Source: Chitinophagaceae bacterium
GTDB lineage: Bacteria > Bacteroidota > Bacteroidia > Chitinophagales > Chitinophagaceae
Assembly: GCA_016721085.1 (NCBI GenBank)
Contig: JADKJI010000005.1
Location: 186,001 to 250,000 of the forward strand
Direction of reading: 5' to 3'
DNA: 64,000 nucleotides
Shown: positions 35,457 to 43,014 of the stretch, one piece after another
Position numbering within the stretch: position 1 is the stretch's first letter
How the letters are laid out: each line of letters opens with the position of its first letter
Program-made: the position numbers and the translations under genes
The notes under the pieces: model-generated
Told to the model about the DNA's origin: nothing
What the model saw: only the letters and a program-made list of their open reading frames with translations
Database searches by the model: none

Positions 35457-35858
35457 ATGAAGCAAGTGGAACATATCGGAATAGCCGTCAAAAGCCTGGC
35501 TTCCGCCATCCCTTTATATGAGAAATTACTGAATACCTCCTGCTACAAAACAGAAGAAGTAGCCAGCGAAAAGGTAAAGACAGCCTTTTTCCGCCAGGGT
35601 GAAACCAAGATAGAATTGCTGGAAAGCAGCGACCCCGAGGGTGTCATTGCCCGATTTATTGAAAAAAAGGGGGAAGGACTGCACCATATAGCCTTCGCCG
35701 TAACCGATATAGAGGCCGAAATGGCCCGCCTCAAAAATGAAGGCTTCCAACTGTTGAACGAAACCCCAAAGAAGGGAGCTGATAATAAACTGGTCTGTTT
35801 TCTGCATCCGAAGGGCACGACGGGGGTATTGGTGGAGTTGTGTATGGAAATCTCCTGA
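35457..35858 (+). CDS. mce: Methylmalonyl-CoA epimerase
   Basis: A 133-residue vicinal-oxygen-chelate protein that interconverts (R)- and (S)-methylmalonyl-CoA in propionyl-CoA metabolism. It opens with VEHIGIAVKSLASAIPLYEK and has the metal-binding pattern of the family: His6, Gln47 (FRQGETKIELLE), His91 (LHHIAFAV) and Glu129 near the C-terminus. It is divergent from iscS and has no methylmalonyl-CoA mutase beside it, so it is probably transcribed alone. Confidence 0.93.
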   Translation: MKQVEHIGIAVKSLASAIPLYEKLLNTSCYKTEEVASEKVKTAFFRQGETKIELLESSDPEGVIARFIEKKGEGLHHIAFAVTDIEAEMARLKNEGFQLLNETPKKGADNKLVCFLHPKGTTGVLVELCMEIS

Positions 35859-35933
35859 CCCAAAAGCTATTTAGCGGATGGAGTGTCCGAAATAATAGAG
35901 GTCCGTGAAGAAACGCACCTAATCGGAAAAGCA

Positions 35934-36104
35934 CATCCTGTGAATCCCAATTATCCTTTCAGATTAAGGTCCTGTATTGGTCGCGCAGCGGCCCTCTGCG
36001 TCTCTATGTGAGAAATGCAATAACCGCAGAGACGCGGAGGCGCAGAGATGTATTCACTGCGCCTCTGCGTCTCTGCGGTAAAATGTATTTGTATTCTTTT
36101 TGTC
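35934..36104. repeat. Composite repeat block (F2 arm plus F1 palindrome), second copy
   Basis: It matches 32913-33082 in order and orientation: F2 arm 35934-35978, connector, F1 palindrome 36023-36081, then AAAATGTATTTGTATT. It lies 76 bases after the mce stop. The rest of the 35859-36252 gap holds a terminator (36122-36160) and a GC-rich CCGCCACGGCGGACGGCGG stretch near 36218, and no gene. Confidence 0.85.
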
Positions 36105-36121
36105 CAAGCATAAGCTGATCC

Positions 36122-36160
36122 AAAAAAGAGAAAGCCGATAGTTTTAAACTACCGGCTTTC
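36122..36160 (-). terminator. Intrinsic terminator for the small T9SS gene
   Basis: GAAAGCCG-x-TAGTTT pairs with AAACTA-x-CGGCTTTC (36130-36160, one mismatch). On the minus strand it is followed by CTCTTTTTT. It lies about 90 bases past the stop at 36253. Confidence 0.7.
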
Positions 36161-36252
36161 TATTTATAATAGTACTAACTGAACTTAATTATTGGTATCG
36201 ATCTAGTTCCTCTCCGCCACGGCGGACGGCGGAGGTCAGGGGGTGTCGAGAT

Positions 36253-37243
36253 TTACAATACCACCTTCTTCACCTCATTCCAACCACTCTTATCACTTAC
36301 CTGAACAATATACAAACCTGAAGGAACAGTATTCATTGGAACAGTAACCTGATAAGAAGCATTTGCTACTGTTTGACGATTTACAACTTGTCCGTTTGTA
36401 TTCAACACTGTTACTTGCATATTCTCGCGTGCATCGCTATTCATGTTGATAACGATATTTTTTCCGTTAGAAGCGAAGATTGATACTGAAGAAGCTGCTT
36501 TTGTTTCGCTGATCACTTTCACTGCAGAGTATACAGCTGTACCATTTACATCTACTTGACGGATACGATAGTAGGTAGTAGCAGACTTTGCAGATTTATC
36601 AGTATATGAATACTTATTCAAAAGGCTTGAAGTACCATTACCAAAAACAACACCTAAAGTCTTCCACTCGCGACCATCAACACTTTTTTTCAATTTCAAA
36701 ATGGCTATTGTCTTTTTCTTCAGTAGTAGCCCATGTAAGCAACACGCTATTGTTCTGAGAAGTAGCATAGAAGCTTACAAACTTAACTGGGAGAGTCATA
36801 TCATAAACAAAACCCACAGGAGCAGTACCAGTATTCTTACTAGCATAAGATACACCTGCTATTTCAACAACATCTTTTTCGTTAAACTTAACCTTAGAAC
36901 CCAATTTGATGGTTTCATTTTTCCTGTCAGCACCAAAGGCATTGATACGGCCTTTCTCTAGAACAGCGATAAATGAAAGTTCATCAAGGGATAACTTCTT
37001 CTTTATTTGAAGTGTTCCCATTACTTTAATATATACTGATCCAAGGCTATAGTTTTTGTCGAGTACAATACCTTTTCCTTCTGGGATTACAATTGAATCT
37101 CCGTCTTCAGGTAACCTGTTAAGGCTCCAGCTTCCTTTTGCTGACCAGTTACCCCACCATGAGGTTACAACGTTAACGGGACGAGCTTGAGCTGCGGTAG
37201 AGATAATGAAGAGGGCGATGATTAAAGTGTAGATCTGTTTCAT
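36253..37243 (-). pseudogene. Small T9SS cargo protein, frameshifted
   Basis: Two frames make one protein of about 329 residues. The signal peptide (ending AAQARP, about residue 22) is followed by a G8-like beta-helix-type segment (WWGNWSAKGSWSLNRLPEDG). A fibronectin-like segment (VLLTWATTEEKDNSHFEIE) and a T9SS type A tail (NMQVTVLNTNGQVVNRQTV to NEVKKVVL) end it. The break is the seven-T run at 36684-36690 (A7 on the coding strand). Dropping one A joins SHFEIEK to SVDGREWKTLG. It resembles the intact 38070-39170 protein in layout, so the two are likely paralogues. The start is the ATG at 37243. Confidence 0.82.
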
Positions 37244-37610
37244 AATGGTTCGATTAAGTTCGATATAGGTATTTCAATAGGCGTACCTGATTCTGGCATG
37301 CTAAAAGCAATCGACCTTTTTCTTCGACTAATCAACCAAATAAATTTTAACCCATTGATTTTCAAGGATGAATTTTTAGCCCTTTTCGATGAATCAATTT
37401 TTGCTTTTTAGGTCATCACCCCTTAGAATCGCGTTTTTAGTCCCAAATCGGGATTTTTTTTCCCAGGTGGGTAAAGGTTAACTAATAGTTGGTAGTAATT
37501 GTAAAGGTAGTCGTACCTTTTACGAAACGATTGCTTATGCGACCAGCGTCATTATTAAGGAAGTGGGGTTGGATTCTGTCCCTACTTTTGTGCGTTTGAA
37601 AACTCTAAGT

Positions 37611-37720
37611 TCAAATGTTCCAGAGGTTCAAGAGGAGGCACTCCGATTATTGGGAGGCTTCATGAAGTTTAATGTTTAAGAGTTTAAGGGGTTAAGGTTC
37701 TTAGGAGTAGCAGCGAGAGT
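37611..37720. repeat. F3 repeat (GTTCCAG...GCACTCCGATTATT)
   Basis: The order is GTTCCAGAGGTTC, GGAGGCACTCCGATTATTGG, then TTTAAGAGTTTAAGG and GGTTCTTAGGAGTAGCAGCG. The same order occurs reverse-complemented at 42893-43014, and its low-complexity half at 683-850. Confidence 0.75.
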
Positions 37721-37760
37721 TGTATGTTTAAAGTTGTAAGTTTTAATCCTCGATTGGTTT

Positions 37761-37825
37761 TTCACCGCGGAGACGCAGAGACGCGGAGTGAATTTCCCCC
37801 TGCGCCTCTGCGTCTCTGCGGTGAA
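37761..37825. repeat. F1 palindrome
   Basis: TTCACCGCGGAGACGCAGAG and its near-complement ending CTCTGCGGTGAA flank a short loop. It is the copy downstream (minus strand) of the 38070-39170 gene. Confidence 0.85.
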
Positions 37826-38069
37826 CTGTATTGGCTGTTCATTTTCAATCCGCCGCGGCGGATCAAATTTTCAAATTACCAATTGCCACTTTATAACAAA
37901 GAAGAAGCGCACCGACTCAGAGTAAAACTCCTCATCAATGCGCTCGGTTTTCTATTTATTTTATATTATCTCAATCCGAAGACTAATCTTCCGTGCAGAC
38001 TACTGAACTAAGCCTTAAGCTTTAGGCCTTAAGCATCGAGCATTCAGCACCCAGCCTCAAGCATCCAGC

Positions 38070-39170
38070 TTATTGCTTTCCTACAATCAGCTTACTGCTC
38101 TGACGGCTACCATCAGCGAACTGAACATCGATAGTATAATCACCGGCAGCATATGCACTTACGTTGATAGATACCATGTTAGCACCGGCAGCAGCTTTTT
38201 GCTGACCTACTAACTGACCATTGCGGTTGAATACGTTCACATTGAAAGCGGCTGCATCTGGTGCATTCACTACAACATTCGCTACAGATACTGCAGGGTT
38301 TGGATAAACCGCTACCTTAACTGCATTAACAGCTGCACGTACAGCTTTAACACCAGTCAATCCGCTTTTACCATCCATATCGATCATACGAACGCGATAG
38401 TAAGCGATACCGCTGATAGAAGAAGCATCTGTATAAGAATAAGAGCGTGGGTTAGAAGAGAAACCAGCAGCAGCTACAGTAGCGATGCTGTTATAGTTAC
38501 GTCCGTCTGCACTCTTTTCAATAACGAATTCTTTTGTACTGATCTCTTGTTGTGTTTTCCATGAAACCATAACACTGTTACCTTGTTTTACTGCATCAAA
38601 AGATACAAGGATAACAGGCAATGTACCTGAAGAGAATCCAAGTAATGGAGCACCTGCTGAAGCATTTGCAGTGCTTTGAGAAGCATTTGCCGGACCGTTT
38701 ACCGTGTAAGCGGTAGAACCTCCGAAATTCGACAATTTAACGGCAGTACCGATTTTGAACTGACGGGTATTTCCGCCGCCGCTACCAGCAACATGAATTT
38801 TTCCATTTGGCTTTAAGCTAATAGAACTTGTAGATGATAATGTTACAGTTGAATTACCTGAAGTGATACCCATTGTATAGGCAGTAGCTCCATTTGGAGT
38901 ATTTAATTCCAATACGATGTTTGAAAGACCAGATAAATTGATATTTCCAGTAACAGTAACAGAGGCGCCACTGATTGATAAAGTATCATTATTGCCTGGC
39001 GTGAATCCGCCCCAGCTGGCTGCAAGCAGAAAATTGTTAGAACTACCGCCGGTAGTACCAGATACATTTGTATTACCGGTTCTGCTCCAGGTAAGACGAC
39101 GATTTGATTGTGCATTAGCTACAACTACGGCTGCAACTAAAAGTAATGTGGTGAAGTAAAGCTTACGCAT
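38070..39170 (-). CDS. Small T9SS cargo protein with G8-like N-terminus
   Basis: A 366-residue secreted protein. The signal peptide is about residues 1-20 (ending VANAQ). A beta-rich, Ser/Thr/Gly-rich middle (NRRLTWSRTG to about residue 180) follows. Then comes the linker motif SFDAVKQGNSVMVSWKTQQE, shared with many Bacteroidota T9SS proteins, and EFVIEKSADGRNY. A T9SS type A tail (AVYPNPAVSVANVVVNAP to SSKLIVGKQ) ends it. No enzymatic motif is visible. It is the intact relative of the frameshifted gene at 36253-37243, so a tandem duplication is likely. Confidence 0.87.
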   Translation of the reverse strand: MRKLYFTTLLLVAAVVVANAQSNRRLTWSRTGNTNVSGTTGGSSNNFLLAASWGGFTPGNNDTLSISGASVTVTGNINLSGLSNIVLELNTPNGATAYTMGITSGNSTVTLSSTSSISLKPNGKIHVAGSGGGNTRQFKIGTAVKLSNFGGSTAYTVNGPANASQSTANASAGAPLLGFSSGTLPVILVSFDAVKQGNSVMVSWKTQQEISTKEFVIEKSADGRNYNSIATVAAAGFSSNPRSYSYTDASSISGIAYYRVRMIDMDGKSGLTGVKAVRAAVNAVKVAVYPNPAVSVANVVVNAPDAAAFNVNVFNRNGQLVGQQKAAAGANMVSINVSAYAAGDYTIDVQFADGSRQSSKLIVGKQ

Positions 39171-39424
39171 TGTGTTTCTTTTTATGATTATAGAATGATT
39201 GAAAACATCATTAAATGATCATAGACATAGAGGACGAACGGCTTTACAGGGAATGAGGATAGATTTCGAAAGTCGAAAAATTAATTAAAATAAAATCAGG
39301 AGGAGAAGGTGGTACGGTTATACAGGAGGATATAGCGGGACTATTAGAGCGCCAAAATAGAAACGAATTTTTAATAATGCAATAGCACTTTTAAAAAAAA
39401 TCTTATTTAATAGTAAACACCTAG

Positions 39425-40171
39425 TTATTTAGGTTCTTGATTGTGGGCTTCTTCGTTTTCTTTTCCGATGCCTAATTTTTCAAGCGCGAGAGCAGCTGCA
39501 ATTTGGCTGGCATCTTTTTTATTATATGCTTTTCCTTCGGCAATTAAAGTTCCATCTACAACAGCGCCAACAGTAAATAATCTGCGACCACCTTCCATTC
39601 TTTCATCAAGAGTTTCGAAATCAAGATTCTTGCCACCTTTATTTGCCCAACCATATAATTTATTCTTATGATTGATTTCGAGGTTCTCGAGATCTTCCAT
39701 AAATAAGTGTGGCAGTATGATGCTTTTCAAAACCCATTTACGCGTTTTATCAAAACCTTTATCCAGGTAAATAGCGCCAACTACTGCTTCAAGTGTATTA
39801 CCAAAAATCTGGCTAACCTTAAGTGAGTTGTCGAATTTATTGTAGTAGGTTATTTTCTTGATGCCCATCTTAAGGGCTATTTCATTCAGTTTATTCCGGT
39901 TCACCATCTTACTTCGCATTTCAGTAAGGAACCCTTCTTCCCTGTATGGATATTTTTTGAAAAGGAAATCGGCAACAATACCGCTGAGAATGGCGTCGCC
40001 TAAGTATTCCAGCCTTTCATTATTTTCGTCGGCTGTTTCTCTCACAGAGCGATGTGTGAGAGCTGCTTTATACAATGCAATTTTGTCGGGTCGGAAACCC
40101 AACACGTTTTTAATATTCTTCTTGAATGAAGCATGGCTTTCATTCCCCGTAAAGAAATCTAATATTCCCAC
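39425..40171 (-). CDS. rnc: Ribonuclease III
   Basis: A 248-residue double-strand-specific endonuclease for rRNA and mRNA processing. The catalytic signature NERLEYLGDAILS (about 60-72) and a second acidic site (FGNTLEAVVGAIYLD) are present. A C-terminal double-stranded-RNA-binding domain follows, from KLYGWANKGGKNLDF to ASQIAAALALEKLG. I take the GTG at 40171 (VGILDFF). A longer frame begins with TTG at 40198, but that codon lies within a TACCTTTG promoter box, and a TTG at 40180 is the only close alternative. It is downstream of fabF-acpP in the common acpP-fabF-rnc order. Confidence 0.93.
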   Translation of the reverse strand: MGILDFFTGNESHASFKKNIKNVLGFRPDKIALYKAALTHRSVRETADENNERLEYLGDAILSGIVADFLFKKYPYREEGFLTEMRSKMVNRNKLNEIALKMGIKKITYYNKFDNSLKVSQIFGNTLEAVVGAIYLDKGFDKTRKWVLKSIILPHLFMEDLENLEINHKNKLYGWANKGGKNLDFETLDERMEGGRRLFTVGAVVDGTLIAEGKAYNKKDASQIAAALALEKLGIGKENEEAHNQEPK

Positions 40172-40195
40172 AATTGTCAAGCTACTATTTTTTCG

Positions 40196-40203
40196 CAAAG
40201 GTA
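40196..40203 (-). promoter_or_regulatory. Bacteroidota -7 box for rnc
   Basis: TACCTTTG on the minus strand fits TAnnTTTG. It places transcription start near 40190, which limits rnc translation to the GTG at 40171 or the TTG at 40180. Confidence 0.45.
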
Positions 40204-40262
40204 AAAAATCAATAAGAGGGAAAGTAAGTCACTTCCCCGGAATACCCTCTCTTTACAACAAA

Positions 40263-41516
40263 TCAGGCTTTGTACTTTTTCATGATAACGCAGGCGTTAT
40301 GGCCTCCGAATCCGAAAGTGTTACTGAGCGCCGCATTGATGGTTTTGGATTGCGCTTTTCCAAAAGTGAAGTTCAAACGAGGATCCAGTTCAGGATCATC
40401 AGTAAAATGGTTAATGGTAGGAGGAACTATATCATGTACCACACTCATGATACAGGCAATGGCTTCAATAACTCCGGCTGCACCCAGACAGTGACCCGTC
40501 ATAGATTTTGTGGAACTGATATTCAGATTATAGGCATGATCGCCAAATACATCTACTATCGCTTTTACTTCAGCAATATCACCTAATGGTGTAGAAGTTC
40601 CATGAGTATTGATGTAATCAAGATCGGAAGCTACCATTCCTGCATCATCCAAAGCAGAGAACATCACATTTTTAGCGCCTAATCCTTCCGGATGCGGAGC
40701 AGTAATATGATAAGCATCGGCTGTAGCACCAGCTCCTGCTAACTCACAATAGATATGAGCACCTCTTTTGATGGCATGCTCCAGTTCTTCTAAAATAACG
40801 GAGCCTGAACCTTCGCCCATTACAAAACCATCACGGTCTTTATCATATGGACGACTTGCTGTTTCAGGAGAATCGTTTCTTTCACTCAATGCTTTCATGG
40901 CATTGAAGCCCCCAACTCCTGCTTCACTAACAACTGCTTCAGCACCACCAGTTACAATGATATCGGCCTTTCCTAAACGAATCAGGTTGAAGGCTTCCAT
41001 CATGGCATTGGTAGAAGAAGCGCAAGCGCTAACTACAGCAAAGTTGGGACCCCTGAATCCATGACGCATAGATATATGTCCTGCGGCAATATCAAGGATC
41101 ATTTTAGGGATGAAGAACGGATTGAATCTAGGTGTACCATCACCTTTGGCAAAATTGGTCACTTCTTCCTGGAAAGTGATAAGACCACCGATACCGCTGG
41201 CAAAGACCACACCTACCCTATCCTTATTGATTGTTTCCGCTTTCAGGCCTGCATCAGCAACAGCCTGATCACTGGCAACCAATGCAATCTGGGTAAAACG
41301 GTCAATTTTCCGGGCTTCTTTTCTATCCAGATACTGAAGCGGATCGAAATTCTTTACCTCACAAGCAAATTTTGTCTTGAACTTGGAAGCATCGAACAGC
41401 GTTATGGGTGCTGCACCAGAAACCCCAGTAATAAGACCGTTCCAGTATTCCTGTAGGGTATTACCAATCGGAGTCAGTGCACCAATGCCTGTAACTACAA
41501 CCCGCTTTGTTTGCAT
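40263..41516 (-). CDS. fabF: 3-oxoacyl-[ACP] synthase II (KAS II)
   Basis: A 417-residue condensing enzyme that elongates acyl-ACP with malonyl-ACP in fatty-acid synthesis. Cys165 in VVSACASSTNAM is the nucleophile. The two histidines lie in NTHGTSTPLGD (about 309) and KSMTGHCLGAAG (about 346). NTFGFGGHNACV near the C-terminus is also typical. It follows acpP by 103 bases and precedes rnc, so it lies in a conserved lipid-synthesis and RNA-processing cluster. Confidence 0.97.
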   Translation of the reverse strand: MQTKRVVVTGIGALTPIGNTLQEYWNGLITGVSGAAPITLFDASKFKTKFACEVKNFDPLQYLDRKEARKIDRFTQIALVASDQAVADAGLKAETINKDRVGVVFASGIGGLITFQEEVTNFAKGDGTPRFNPFFIPKMILDIAAGHISMRHGFRGPNFAVVSACASSTNAMMEAFNLIRLGKADIIVTGGAEAVVSEAGVGGFNAMKALSERNDSPETASRPYDKDRDGFVMGEGSGSVILEELEHAIKRGAHIYCELAGAGATADAYHITAPHPEGLGAKNVMFSALDDAGMVASDLDYINTHGTSTPLGDIAEVKAIVDVFGDHAYNLNISSTKSMTGHCLGAAGVIEAIACIMSVVHDIVPPTINHFTDDPELDPRLNFTFGKAQSKTINAALSNTFGFGGHNACVIMKKYKA

Positions 41517-41619
41517 AAAAAATATTTCCGGAATGATTGAAGTAACAAATCCGCCTTTGCAGCAGTAGGCTAACGAAAGGCGGATTAGATTTTATTGCTT
41601 CCGAACTTTTGGCCCGGTT

Positions 41620-41856
41620 TTACTTAGCATGCTCTTCTAAGTACGCAATAGCCTGACCAACAGTGGTAATAGTCTCGGCCTGCTCATCTGGAATAGAAAT
41701 ATTGAATTCTTTCTCAAATTCCATAATCAATTCTACTGTGTCGAGTGAATCTGCGCCCAAATCATTGGTGAAGGAAGCCTCATTGGTAACTTCTGCTTCT
41801 TCTACTCCTAACTTATCAACAATAATCTTTTTTACTCTTGTTGCGATGTCTGACAT
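41620..41856 (-). CDS. acpP: Acyl carrier protein
   Basis: A 78-residue acidic carrier with the phosphopantetheine-attachment serine (Ser37) in LGADSLDTVELIMEFE. It carries growing acyl chains to FabF and other enzymes. The start at the ATG at 41856 matches the family length. A promoter-like TTTG-N21-TATTTTTG (41913-41881) lies just upstream, so acpP probably leads the acpP-fabF-rnc unit. Confidence 0.97.
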   Translation of the reverse strand: MSDIATRVKKIIVDKLGVEEAEVTNEASFTNDLGADSLDTVELIMEFEKEFNISIPDEQAETITTVGQAIAYLEEHAK

Positions 41857-41880
41857 TTTTGTAAAGTTTAGTTACGGCTG

Positions 41881-41913
41881 CAAAAATATGGTATTTGACA
41901 TAATACCACCAAA
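41881..41913 (-). promoter_or_regulatory. Bacteroidota promoter for acpP
   Basis: TTTG (41913-41910), a 21-base spacer and TATTTTTG (41888-41881) on the minus strand match the TTTG / TAnnTTTG pattern. Confidence 0.6.
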
Positions 41914-42128
41914 TAGCTGCTTATTAATTGATGCTGTGGATATTTTGTGGTTTTTAGGGGAAAATGGGTCAACTCTAAAGTTCCCCTTATAAAACTGAAA
42001 AAATGCCTCAAAAAACACCCGAAAAAGGCCCATTTTATAGTAAAAATCTATTTTGTACCCCACAACCCCTTATTATAGTTAAATGTTTAAATTGCAGTAT
42101 ACCTAACCAATTCAACGCATTTCTGCTT

Positions 42129-42560
42129 ATGGCGCTGAAAATAATTGATCATGGCTCTAAAGAATACCAGCAAATGGTACAGCTCCGCAACGATATTCTG
42201 CGGAAACCTTTAGGCATATCTTTCAGTCCCGATGAATTGGAAAATGAAAAAAACAACACCCTGATTGCCGCCTACGAAGATGATAAGATGTTGGGCTGCT
42301 GCATGTTAATACGTCAGGATGCTGAAGAAATACGTTTACGCCAAATGGCCGTTTTAAATAATCTCCAGGGTAAAGGCATTGGCCGCGCCATCCTGCAATT
42401 CGCCGAAAACATCGCCCGCGATACTGGTTACAAAAAAATAACCATGCACTCCCGCAAAACCTCCACTCCCTTCTTCGAGAAATTAGGCTACAAAATTTGT
42501 AGTGATGAGTTTTCTGAGATTGGGATTCCGCATTTTGAGATGGAGAAGAGGTTGGCCTGA
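42129..42560 (+). CDS. GNAT-family N-acetyltransferase
   Basis: A 143-residue protein starting MALKIIDHGSKEYQQ. The GNAT core is clear: MLGCCMLI strand, RLRQMAVLNNLQGKGIGRAI (acetyl-CoA-binding R/Q-x-x-G-x-G/A loop, about 79-98), then HSRKTSTPFFEKLGYK. Residues resemble the ElaA/YjcF-like group acting on small molecules; the acceptor is unknown. I start at the ATG at 42129; a frame open for 42 further codons upstream carries no domain. It is divergent from acpP. Confidence 0.83.
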   Translation: MALKIIDHGSKEYQQMVQLRNDILRKPLGISFSPDELENEKNNTLIAAYEDDKMLGCCMLIRQDAEEIRLRQMAVLNNLQGKGIGRAILQFAENIARDTGYKKITMHSRKTSTPFFEKLGYKICSDEFSEIGIPHFEMEKRLA

Positions 42561-43001
42561 GGAATTTGATCCGCCGCGGCGGATGAGAATTTGGGAATAA
42601 ACAGCCAATACATTTTCACGCAAAGGCGCAAAGAATAATTTCTCTAGTGAGAGACTCTGAATTAATTTAAGGGGCAAAGGTCGCTGCGCGACGAATACAA
42701 ATACATTGATGGGAGTTCAAAAGAGATAAAAGAATACAGTCTCTGCGACCTCTGCGCTTCAGCGTGAGATGGCTGTTTAAAAGTTTCACGCAGAGGCGCT
42801 GAGAACACAGAGGAATACAACTCTTGCCTATCCGCAGTGAATTAAAGTTTTAAAACTTATTACAAAAAACTATCGTGGACTTATTGATTTGTCCCGCTGC
42901 TACACATAGGAACCTTAAACCTTTAAACCCTCAAACCTTAAACAATTAATTAAATAAAGTCTTCCTAATAATCGGAGTGCCCCCTCTGGAACTTCTCCAA
43001 C
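42561..43001. other. 441-base intergenic region with repeats
   Basis: No gene. A perfect ATCCGCCGCGGCGGAT palindrome lies at 42569-42584 (same as 37848-37863). Degenerate F5 pieces (TTTTCACGCAAAGGCGCAAAG near 42613, and TTTCACGCAGAGGCGCTGAG near 42784) are related to F1. An inverted F3 copy spans 42893-43014 and overlaps the last mfd codons. Confidence 0.7.
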
Positions 43002-43014
43002 TTATTGAACTTCT
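42893..43014. repeat. F3 repeat, inverted copy overlapping the mfd 3' end
   Basis: Read on the minus strand it gives GTTCCAGAAGTTC, GGGGGCACTCCGATTATT, and then TTTAAGGTTTGAGGG and GGTTCCTATGTGTAGCAGCG, matching 37611-37720 in order. The mfd stop (43002) falls inside it. Confidence 0.7.

Larger units (their letters stand above)
37244..38069. other. 826-base intergenic region with three repeat types
   Basis: No credible gene. A hairpin-like GTAAAGGTA-GTCG-TACCTTTTAC lies near 37499-37521, and TACTTTTG at 37583-37590 resembles a plus-strand -7 box with nothing obvious downstream. The F3 repeat lies at 37611-37720, an F1 palindrome at 37761-37825 and a perfect ATCCGCCGCGGCGGAT palindrome at 37848-37863. 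A frame spanning 37724-38011 runs through these and is discounted. Confidence 0.6.

Noticed and set aside
37724..38011. A 95-codon plus-strand frame
   Set aside because: It reads through an F1 palindrome and a GC palindrome and shows no domain or ribosome site.
39858..40586. A 242-codon plus-strand frame over rnc and fabF
   Set aside because: It is antisense to two well-supported conserved genes and has no domain.
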